Below, piece by piece: positions 1 to 5,257 of a stretch of DNA of 10,094 nucleotides. The translations under genes were made by a program, and so were the position numbers. Positions within the stretch are counted from its first letter, which is position 1; the number at the start of each line of letters is the position of its first letter. Below the pieces are notes generated by a model. The model saw only the letters and a list, made by a program, of their open reading frames with translations. It was not told the DNA's origin and searched no databases. Source of the DNA: an uncultured Blautia sp. (GTDB lineage: Bacteria; Bacillota; Clostridia; Lachnospirales; Lachnospiraceae); assembly GCA_946538475.1 (NCBI GenBank), contig CAMNGN010000067.1:1-10094 (forward strand), in the 5' to 3' direction.

Positions 1-340
1 CATGCTCATGATAATGTTCATGGTGATGGTGCTCATCATCGTGTTCATGCTCATGGTGATGATGCTCGTCATCGTGTCCATGCTCATGATGATGCTCATG
101 CCCATGCAGATACTCCATATCATGATCATGATTATCCTCATCGAGCACCACATCAAAATCGCACGCATCGATCGCCGACTTCTTCACTCTGCTCACGCGC
201 ACTTCATATCCACCGACAGGAAGGCTTGCCAGAACTTTTCTGAGCTTTCCTTCATCGGCACCTAAATCGAGAAGAGCGGCGACAGTCATGTCTCCGCTGA
301 TCCCTGAGTTACATTCAAAATATATTGCTTGTTTTGGCAT
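1..340 (-). CDS. larC: LarC, nickel insertion protein for nickel-pincer cofactor (5' part only)
   Basis: LarC is the CTP-dependent enzyme that inserts nickel into the pyridinium-bisthiocarboxylate mononucleotide, the last step in making the nickel-pincer cofactor of lactate racemase-type (LarA) enzymes. The first 113 codons are visible and run off the left edge. The N-terminus MPKQAIYFECNSGISGDM matches the family opening (xYFDCxSGISGDM). It continues with AALLDLGADE and a VGGYEVRVSRV strand. From about residue 70 the protein becomes extremely His/Asp/Glu-rich: 20 His in the last 35 full codons. LarC proteins often carry a His-rich linker between the two halves of the enzyme, so this fits, and it may bind or store nickel (inference). 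The ATG has a GAGGAAG ribosome binding site inside the end of larB, 10 bases after the larB stop. Some relatives split the gene into larC1 and larC2 by frameshift; the window ends too early to tell here. Confidence 0.93.
   Translation of the reverse strand, partial: MPKQAIYFECNSGISGDMTVAALLDLGADEGKLRKVLASLPVGGYEVRVSRVKKSAIDACDFDVVLDEDNHDHDMEYLHGHEHHHEHGHDDEHHHHEHEHDDEHHHHEHYHEH
11..76 (-). repeat. Tandem 33-base repeat coding an 11-residue His-rich unit in larC
   Basis: Two adjacent 33-base units (76-44 and 43-11) encode HDDEHHHHEHE and HDDEHHHHEHY. They differ by synonymous changes plus the last residue. The surrounding DNA from 1 to about 107 is low-complexity CAT/GAT/GAG codon sequence. 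The units conserve protein better than DNA, which suggests the His pattern is kept by selection rather than being a very recent duplication. Confidence 0.85.
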
Positions 341-350
341 CAAAACTTCC

Positions 351-1121
351 TCATGCCCTTTCGTTTTTTTCCACAGGCCCGTGCACTGCCAGCCTGTTGA
401 TCTGTGTTGCAATGTATCCCGCACCGTAGCCATTGTCAATATTGACGACCGCGATTCCGTTGGCACAGGAATTGATCATCGTGAGCAGCGCGGAAAGCCC
501 GCGGAAATTGGCACCGTACCCGACAGAAGTGGGCACAGCGATCACCGGGCAGCTCACCAGCCCTCCCAGAACGCTGGGAAGCGCACCTTCCATTCCTGCG
601 ACCGCCACGATGCAGTTCGCATCGGCGATCTGTTCTGCTCGCGACAAAAGACGGTGCATCCCGCTCACGCCGACATCGTACACACGTTCCACACGGGTGC
701 CGAAATATTCGGCCGTCTGCGCTGCCTCCTCCGCCACGGGAATGTCCGACGTTCCCGCCGTACATACCGCTATCTTGCCTTCGGGTTCCGAGATGCCGGG
801 GCCTGCTTTCAGGATTCCCGAGATCGGGTCGAAGACTGCCTCCGGTATCACCTTGCGTACCAGCTCGTACTGGCGGCTGTCAGCTCTGGTGCCGAACACG
901 GTACCCTCCGAATCATAAATTCTTTTGTATATCGAAACCAGATGATCGTCCGCCTTTCCCCGGCAGTAGACCACCTCCGCAAAACCGGTCCGGGCTTTAC
1001 GCCCGGTATCCAGCTTTGCGTATTCCATCTCGCTGTAGCCTTCCTTATTCAGGATCGCCGCAGCTTCTTCTACCGAGACGGTGCCTTTCTGTACTTCTCT
1101 CAGCACCTCTTCAACTTTCAT
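351..1121 (-). CDS. larB: LarB, pyridinium-3,5-biscarboxylic acid mononucleotide synthase
   Basis: LarB carboxylates and hydrolyses nicotinic acid adenine dinucleotide to pyridinium-3,5-biscarboxylic acid mononucleotide and AMP, the first step of nickel-pincer cofactor synthesis. The protein is 256 residues, the usual family size. Residues 1-110 form the N-terminal region. Residues 115-245 form the PurE/AIR-carboxylase-like domain, with AGTSDIPVAEEA (122-133), GMEGALPSVLGG (177-188), PTSVGYGANFRGL (197-209) and NSCANG followed by VVNIDNGYGAGY (217-236). Cys219 of NSC aligns by motif with the Cys that forms the transient cysteinyl-pyridine intermediate in Lactobacillus LarB (Cys221). The ATG has an AAGGAG site 7 bases upstream. 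It follows the TPM gene by 23 bases and precedes larC by 10, so it probably sits in one operon with both. larE and larA are not in the window; larE would be needed for the sulfur-transfer step. Confidence 0.95.
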   Translation of the reverse strand: MKVEEVLREVQKGTVSVEEAAAILNKEGYSEMEYAKLDTGRKARTGFAEVVYCRGKADDHLVSIYKRIYDSEGTVFGTRADSRQYELVRKVIPEAVFDPISGILKAGPGISEPEGKIAVCTAGTSDIPVAEEAAQTAEYFGTRVERVYDVGVSGMHRLLSRAEQIADANCIVAVAGMEGALPSVLGGLVSCPVIAVPTSVGYGANFRGLSALLTMINSCANGIAVVNIDNGYGAGYIATQINRLAVHGPVEKNERA

Positions 1122-1144
1122 CTATTACTCCTTAAGAACAAACA

Positions 1145-1972
1145 TCAAAAATGCCCGCTTATCCCGCTCGGCCCCGAAGACCGGCCTCCGCCGCCCCTTG
1201 AACCTCCGCCGGAGCGGTTTTCGTCCTTGGGCTTTTTCACTCTGGTCACGCGGCTGTAGAGGAAAACATCCTCCTGCCTTTCCAGGTGAAAGCTTCCGTC
1301 TCTGATATAGGCTCCTGCGGCAGGGTTGGACCTGACGGTCTTCAGCTGCATCTTCATAAGCAGCGTGATGCCTACGCCCAGGACACCGCCGAGTCCGACG
1401 ATCACTGCCCAGGCACTCAGCGAAGGCAAGTCGCGCGGCAATGTTCCGTTGTCATAGGCAGCCCCTGTCTCCGCTTTTTTTAGAAAACGGTCGCAAAGGT
1501 CGGCATATGTGTTAAACGCTTCGTAATAATCTCCGTCGGAAAGCTTCTCTCTGACATGTTTGGATATATACTGAAGCCCCGCATCCGTAAACGCATCGTA
1601 CCCGAACCCATCGCGGGTCAGCGCCCAGCTGCGCTGGTCCATGGCAACAAGAAGAAGTATACCGTCATTTGTCGCTTCATATCCGTACTGACTGCTGACA
1701 AAATACTGATTGGCGTACCCCTGCGCATCGTAATTTCCCAGATTTCTAAGAACCACGACCGCCACATTGCACTGATGCTCCTGACTGATATCGAACAGTT
1801 TACAGTTCAGCGTCTCAAACTGTTCCGCATCCAGAAGGCCCGGTTCGTCCACCAGAAGTTCGGGATGATAGACAGCCTGCGCCTGTGCGGAAACAGCCGG
1901 AAGGAGCCCTGTAAATGCGATGAGCAGGAAAAAGGCGGCGCATATCCGAATAGATTTCCAAATCTTCTTCAA
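1145..1972 (-). CDS. TPM-domain (YgcG/YdjH-like) exported membrane-anchored protein
   Basis: The product is 275 residues from the TTG start at 1972. A signal peptide or anchor comes first: basic MKKIWKSIR, a hydrophobic stretch, then VSAQAQA, which looks like a cleavage site. A TPM domain follows at about residues 38-165, with the family-typical LLVDEPGLLD, a NVAVVVLRNLG strand, and TNDGILLLVAMDQRSWALTRDGFG. A second membrane segment lies near residues 184-207. The cytoplasmic tail is basic and ends in a Gly/Ser-rich stretch closing with SGISGHF, a hallmark ending of TPM/YgcG proteins. B. subtilis YdjH, in the pspA operon, has the same overall plan. Start choice: a GTG at 1993 is in frame and overlaps the upstream gene, but the GGAGG at 1984-1980 sits inside that longer frame and exactly 7 bases before TTG, so TTG is preferred. 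The molecular function of TPM proteins in bacterial envelopes is uncertain, so no activity is assigned. Confidence 0.85.
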   Translation of the reverse strand: MKKIWKSIRICAAFFLLIAFTGLLPAVSAQAQAVYHPELLVDEPGLLDAEQFETLNCKLFDISQEHQCNVAVVVLRNLGNYDAQGYANQYFVSSQYGYEATNDGILLLVAMDQRSWALTRDGFGYDAFTDAGLQYISKHVREKLSDGDYYEAFNTYADLCDRFLKKAETGAAYDNGTLPRDLPSLSAWAVIVGLGGVLGVGITLLMKMQLKTVRSNPAAGAYIRDGSFHLERQEDVFLYSRVTRVKKPKDENRSGGGSRGGGGRSSGPSGISGHF

Positions 1973-1979
1973 CTTCTCG

Positions 1980-1984
1980 CCTCC
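1980..1984 (-). promoter_or_regulatory. Ribosome binding site GGAGG selecting a TTG start
   Basis: On the minus strand the sequence reads AAAGGAGGCGAGAAGTTG. The spacing from GGAGG to TTG is 7 bases, which is optimal. The upstream in-frame GTG (1993-1991) has no comparable site and would put this Shine-Dalgarno inside the coding region. The upstream gene stops at 1986, directly beside the site, so translational coupling is likely. Confidence 0.8.
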
Positions 1985-1985
1985 T

Positions 1986-3065
1986 TTACGCACTCAGATA
2001 AAAGAACAGGAAAATGATCGCCATAAAGATGAGGCTGAGCCCCACCATGAACAGGATCATTTTTTTGTTGTCTGTGGGAAGGTCGCCCACAAGGCGGCCC
2101 GTCTGTGCGTTCATGGCGAAAGTAAAGTTCTTATCGTGCCATGTGGTATTCAGGAGCCACACCGGATAAAGCGCGTAGCTTGCATTCCTGTCCGTAAGCC
2201 TTACATTCCCGTCCTGCTCTTCCAGACTCTGATATCCGTTAACCGTGCTGCGGAAAGTATCGCTGATACTCTGCCTTATCCTGGCATTAGCCCTGTTAAT
2301 GCTGTCGTCCTGCGAGACATCATAGCGGTCCGCAAAATATCCCGACAGGTAAGCCGTCCGAAAATCTACGGCTTCCGAAAAATCGAACGGTTCGATCGAT
2401 TCCATCAGGTCGTCTGCCATCTTGGACGAACCGTCTACCGGCACATGCTCAAACCTGAGCTCGCCCTTTCTGAAGATGGAATAGTAGCTTGTACGGGTAT
2501 AGATATAATCTCCGTCATCCCACACAGCCTTTTTCGTCCCCTTGTATCGGAACGAAGCGTCGGCGTGCGCGCCGAACAGCCAGAACGGAACATAGACGCC
2601 TTTGATCTCGTCGATATGGTTCTCATCATGAAAACTTTTCGGCAGAAGGATCTTACCCTTCAGATGTTTGCGGTACGCTTCCTTTGCCGCTTCCTTGTCC
2701 AGCTTGAACGGGATGACATAGTCGGGCTTCAGCTGTCCGCTGAACTGATCCATCATCACAACAGGATTGCCGCAGAAAGGGCAGTTCGATGCAGCGGTGC
2801 TCTCATCTGTCATGATCTCGCCGCCGCAGGATTCGCAGATATATGTTCTGAGTCCGGCTGTTTCTTCTTCGTCCCAGTCGCTGCCCTGTACGCTGTCCCA
2901 CGTCATATCATCGGGCGTCTCGTCATTCAGATGCGCATCGTAGGCTTCAAGCGCCTCCACTTCCAGCTCTGTCCCGCAATATGGGCACTTCATCTTCTGC
3001 AGCGTACTGTCAAACTCCAGGACGCCGCCGCAGGACGGGCACTTGTACTCTTTTACACCTGCCAT
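1986..3065 (-). CDS. Double zinc-ribbon protein with C-terminal membrane anchor (YdjG-like)
   Basis: This 359-residue protein starts with two zinc ribbons of the CxxC-x14-CxxC type. Ribbon 1 uses Cys9, Cys12, Cys27 and Cys30 (CPSCGG and CPYCG). Ribbon 2 uses Cys77, Cys80, Cys95 and Cys98 (CESCGG and CPFCG), and an acidic linker (about 44-70) joins them. A conserved soluble region follows with VYVPFWLFGAHADASF (157-172) and ALYPVWLLNTTW (298-309). One hydrophobic segment (336-357) ends the chain, so it is probably tail-anchored with the ribbons in the cytoplasm. Automated annotation often calls such proteins TFIIB-type zinc ribbon or PriA-like, but no helicase motif is visible. Size, layout and its place between SPFH and TPM genes match B. 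subtilis YdjG, which works with the SPFH protein YdjI in linking PspA to the membrane. The ATG has a GGGAGAG site; the gap from the SPFH gene is 11 bases. Confidence 0.85.
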   Translation of the reverse strand: MAGVKEYKCPSCGGVLEFDSTLQKMKCPYCGTELEVEALEAYDAHLNDETPDDMTWDSVQGSDWDEEETAGLRTYICESCGGEIMTDESTAASNCPFCGNPVVMMDQFSGQLKPDYVIPFKLDKEAAKEAYRKHLKGKILLPKSFHDENHIDEIKGVYVPFWLFGAHADASFRYKGTKKAVWDDGDYIYTRTSYYSIFRKGELRFEHVPVDGSSKMADDLMESIEPFDFSEAVDFRTAYLSGYFADRYDVSQDDSINRANARIRQSISDTFRSTVNGYQSLEEQDGNVRLTDRNASYALYPVWLLNTTWHDKNFTFAMNAQTGRLVGDLPTDNKKMILFMVGLSLIFMAIIFLFFYLSA

Positions 3066-3076
3066 TTAACTCTCCC

Positions 3077-4315
3077 TTATCGGATCACATCCTGATAGTT
3101 AAACTGATGACCGCATTCCGGGCAGAATTTAGACGGTCCTTCCGGCTCAAATCCGCACTGGCTGCAGCGGTATCTGATCTGTGCCGCGGGACGCGGGCTT
3201 CCGCATTCCGTGCAGAATTTTCCCGTATTCACGGTGCCGCAGGAGCACGTCCACTGTCCGCCCTGCTGCGGAGCGCTCTGGGGTTTTGCCTGCTGCTGAG
3301 GAGCGCTGCCCTGCCGGTTGCTCATCTCGTACAGGTCATGCAGATTGAAGCCGCCTGCCTGAGAAGCCATGCCCATTCCCATAAAGCCGGTCATTGCGCC
3401 TGCAGAATTGGAAGCTGCCGCACGCATGGCATCTGCCTGTGCTCCTGCGAGCGTTGCCGCTGCCATCGCCGGATTGCGAAGCATGGCACTCTTCTGCGCT
3501 GTCTTGATCAGCTCGGCATCCGCTTCGGGAAGCGTCACGGAATTCAGCGCGACCGACACCACTTCGAGTCCTCTGAGCTCCGCCCATTTGCGGGTCAGCG
3601 CGTGGTTCATCGCGTCACAGAGCTCCGATACGTGTGCCGGAAGTGCACTGGGTCTGATGCCCTGCTCCGAGATGGTACCGAAAGCCGGCTGCAGCGCGCT
3701 GATAAACTCGCTCTTCAGCTGTGCATCGATATCACTTCTCAGATATGCCTGGTTGACATTGCCGCACACATTGGCATAGAAAAGAAGCGGGTCGGCGATC
3801 CTGTAGGAATATACGCCGTTGCAGCGCACCGATACGTCCACATCCAGACCGATGTTGTTGTCCACAACACGGAACGGGATCGGGCTCGGGGTGCCGAATT
3901 TGTTGTCGATCAGTTCTTTCGTATTAAAGTAGTAGACTCTCTGATCCATAGCCGGAGCACCGCCGTAGGTGAAACGCTTGCCGATGATCGCGAAAGTATT
4001 CTTGATGCTCTCGGAAAGTGAGCCGCCGAAGATACTGGGCTCTGTGGAGGAGTCATAGGTAAACTCGCCCGGCTCCGCACAGACTTCTACGATCTTGCCC
4101 TGCTCCACGATGATCATACACTGTCCGTCCGCCACAACGATTCCGGATCCGTTGGTGATGACATTGTCGGTGCCTTTGTTAGAACCTTTTCCGGTCCTCT
4201 TCTGTCCTTTGACCACCAGTACGTCCTTGGCCATCGAGTCACAGTAAAAATACTCTTTCCAGATGTCTGACATTGTGCTGCTGACCGCCGAAATTCCTGC
4301 CTGAATAAGTCCCAT
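3077..4315 (-). CDS. SPFH-domain protein with two C-terminal zinc ribbons (YdjI-like)
   Basis: The 412-residue product has an SPFH (stomatin/prohibitin/flotillin/HflKC) domain over about residues 55-275, including IVEQGKIVEVCAEPGEFTYD, FRVVDNNIGLDVDVSVRCNG and ISEQGIRPSALPAHVSEL. It continues into a helical Ala-rich stretch (about 265-305), then a Gly/Met/Gln-rich linker (307-354). It ends in two zinc ribbons: Cys357, Cys359, Cys368, Cys371 and Cys384, Cys387, Cys398, Cys401. This is the class sometimes annotated as virion core protein-like, with B. subtilis YdjI as the studied relative. No classical transmembrane helix is obvious; the N-terminus (MGLIQAGISAVSST) could be an amphipathic membrane-contacting segment (inference). 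The ATG has AGGAGG 9 bases upstream. It is followed 11 bases later by the zinc-ribbon anchor protein, its likely partner. Family assignment is secure; the exact role here is inferred from B. subtilis. Confidence 0.88.
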   Translation of the reverse strand: MGLIQAGISAVSSTMSDIWKEYFYCDSMAKDVLVVKGQKRTGKGSNKGTDNVITNGSGIVVADGQCMIIVEQGKIVEVCAEPGEFTYDSSTEPSIFGGSLSESIKNTFAIIGKRFTYGGAPAMDQRVYYFNTKELIDNKFGTPSPIPFRVVDNNIGLDVDVSVRCNGVYSYRIADPLLFYANVCGNVNQAYLRSDIDAQLKSEFISALQPAFGTISEQGIRPSALPAHVSELCDAMNHALTRKWAELRGLEVVSVALNSVTLPEADAELIKTAQKSAMLRNPAMAAATLAGAQADAMRAAASNSAGAMTGFMGMGMASQAGGFNLHDLYEMSNRQGSAPQQQAKPQSAPQQGGQWTCSCGTVNTGKFCTECGSPRPAAQIRYRCSQCGFEPEGPSKFCPECGHQFNYQDVIR

Positions 4316-4344
4316 TTTGTATTCCCTCCTTATTATTGTTTTGT

Positions 4345-4392
4345 CAGATAGACTATTTCACGTATCTGCTCAGATTCTGAACAGTTACTGTT
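4345..4392. promoter_or_regulatory. Cluster of three short dyads upstream of the SPFH gene
   Basis: The 85-base gap between the membrane-protein gene and the SPFH gene holds three short inverted repeats: CAGATA...TATCTG (4345-4368, 12-base loop), TCAGATTCTGA (4370-4380) and AACAGTTACTGTT (4380-4392, perfect with one central base). None is followed by a T-run, so they do not look like an intrinsic terminator. They could be operator half-sites or a weak processing hairpin. I see no good sigma-A or ECF-type promoter in this gap. The arms are short and chance occurrence is possible. Confidence 0.3.
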
Positions 4393-4400
4393 ACACATGT

Positions 4401-5042
4401 TTATGCTGCGCCCGCCAGGACTTTGATATAGTCCATGGCAGTTTCCTCATGTCTGCTTCCGTCGAGAAGGCCGACATAGACCGGTTCATAGTAAAAACCG
4501 AACTGCTCGTACGCGGGATTCCCTTTTTGAATTACCATAAAAGGTCCGTCAAAGCTCACCCCTTCTCCTGCCTCAAAGTCATCGGGAAGCAGCTGCTCCA
4601 GATTTTGAAAGGTGACTCCTTCTCCCAGCTTGTCCACGGTGATCTCCGGCATAAGCATGACATCGACCTCTGCGGCGGAAAGCATGGTGACGAAAGTCAT
4701 CTGTGACTGATAATCGAATTTGCCGGTCTCGGGATCTGCCACCACATTCCTGTACACCGCCACCGTCTCGTATTTGTCCTCCGAGCCGATCAGCTGTTTG
4801 ATATCATCCTCGGTCGTGTCGGAGTAACCGGGATCGGTGTTTATCGCCATGATTCCCAGAACCTGGTGCATTTTTGCGTTTTCCACCCAGTCTTTGATCG
4901 CGATAGCCAGTACGATAGCCGCTATGATAAGCGCGATCGCCCACTTGTAATACATCCATATGTATTCCAGCTTTTGGGCGGGAGTCATGTTCGGAAACTG
5001 TTTTTTTACTTCTTCTCTGATTCGTCTGGATTCATCATCCAT
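4401..5042 (-). CDS. One-pass membrane protein of unknown function
   Basis: I do not recognise a named family. The 213-residue product from ATG 5042 has a charged cytoplasmic N-terminus (MDDESRRIREEVKKQF), then MTPAQKLEYIWMYYKW and one membrane helix at about 33-50. An outside domain of about 160 acidic residues follows (predicted from charge), with no cysteines. A KLEYxWxYYKW-like segment before a single helix recurs, as I remember, in uncharacterised Clostridia membrane proteins; this is unverified. The outside part includes NTDPGYSDTTEDDIKQLIG, VDVMLMPEITVDKLGEG and FGFYYEPVYVGLLDGS, which loosely resemble alternating strand/helix substrate-binding folds, but this is a guess. Start choice: TTG 5102 and ATG 5063 are also in frame, but GAGG lies 8 bases before ATG 5042. 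It is the first gene of the leftward block, 85 bases from the SPFH gene, so it may or may not share its transcript. Confidence 0.75.
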   Translation of the reverse strand: MDDESRRIREEVKKQFPNMTPAQKLEYIWMYYKWAIALIIAAIVLAIAIKDWVENAKMHQVLGIMAINTDPGYSDTTEDDIKQLIGSEDKYETVAVYRNVVADPETGKFDYQSQMTFVTMLSAAEVDVMLMPEITVDKLGEGVTFQNLEQLLPDDFEAGEGVSFDGPFMVIQKGNPAYEQFGFYYEPVYVGLLDGSRHEETAMDYIKVLAGAA

Positions 5043-5066
5043 TTGCATCACCTCGAGTTTCATTTT

Positions 5067-5096
5067 ACAATATCCATCCATAAGCCGCAAGGACAA
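5067..5096 (-). promoter_or_regulatory. Possible sigma-A promoter for the leftward block
   Basis: On the minus strand TTGTCC (5096-5091) is separated by 18 bases from TATTGT (5072-5067). Each hexamer matches consensus at four of six positions. Transcription would start near 5060 and give a short leader containing the GAGG site, consistent with ATG 5042. The match is moderate and the -35 lies within an inverted repeat, so this is tentative. Confidence 0.35.
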
Positions 5097-5114
5097 AATC
5101 AAACGGTCCTGCGG
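5085..5114. promoter_or_regulatory. Inverted repeat in the divergent control region
   Basis: CCGCAAGGAC (5085-5094) and GTCCTGCGG (5106-5114) pair over 9 base pairs with one bulged base and an 11-base loop. Neither strand has a T-run after it, so it is not a terminator. It overlaps the possible -35 of the leftward gene and lies about 55 bases upstream of the prs -35. It could be an operator or a leader hairpin. Confidence 0.4.
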
Positions 5115-5167
5115 AGGATCGCCCCGGAAAATTGGACTAAAACAGGATGATATAACACATAAATCCC

Positions 5168-5196
5168 TTGACGTACTTTGAAGCAGATGTTATAAA
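5168..5196 (+). promoter_or_regulatory. Sigma-A promoter of the PRPP synthetase gene
   Basis: TTGACG (5168-5173), a 17-base spacer, then TATAAA (5191-5196), with a TGn extended -10 (TG at 5188-5189). The -35 and -10 each match consensus at five of six positions. The start point would be near 5203, giving a leader of about 55 bases without obvious riboswitch structure before AGGAGG and the ATG at 5258. Confidence 0.85.
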
Positions 5197-5257
5197 TAAT
5201 GTGCATGAAGTCGAAAAAACGGCTTCCACTCTCTTCACCTATAACAGGAGGAAAAAC

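Noticed and set aside
1..107. Short-repeat DNA at the left edge as a possible CRISPR or satellite array
   Set aside because: The repeats are codon-scale, stay in frame with larC and encode a His-rich linker. There are no spacers.
2..265. Plus-strand Met/Leu/Val-rich open frame resembling a membrane peptide
   Set aside because: It is the antisense reading of the His-rich CAT/GAT codons of larC. It has no ribosome binding site, and the larC frame matches a known family.
1986..3065. Reading the double zinc-ribbon protein as a PriA-like helicase or replication protein
   Set aside because: Only the zinc ribbons are shared. No Walker or helicase motifs are present, and the C-terminal membrane helix and SPFH/TPM neighbours fit YdjG better.
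1920..3095. 391-codon plus-strand open frame (and similar long ones at 288-1259, 2981-4021 and 7501-8460)
   Set aside because: These lie antisense to larB, the zinc-ribbon gene, the SPFH gene and rnhB. They show Arg/His/Cys-rich composition without recognisable domains, as expected for frames opposite GC-rich coding DNA.
3077..4315. Viral or prophage origin suggested by the 'virion core protein' name used for this SPFH class
   Set aside because: No phage genes, integrase or att-like repeats are nearby, and the class is common in ordinary Firmicutes chromosomes.
5203..5257. Possible riboswitch (PRPP or purine type) in the prs leader
   Set aside because: The leader is only about 55 bases with no stable pairing or recognisable aptamer core.
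5168..5257. Thirty-codon N-terminal extension of prs from ATG 5168
   Set aside because: That ATG overlaps the -35 element and lacks a ribosome binding site, whereas ATG 5258 has AGGAGG and the family N-terminus.
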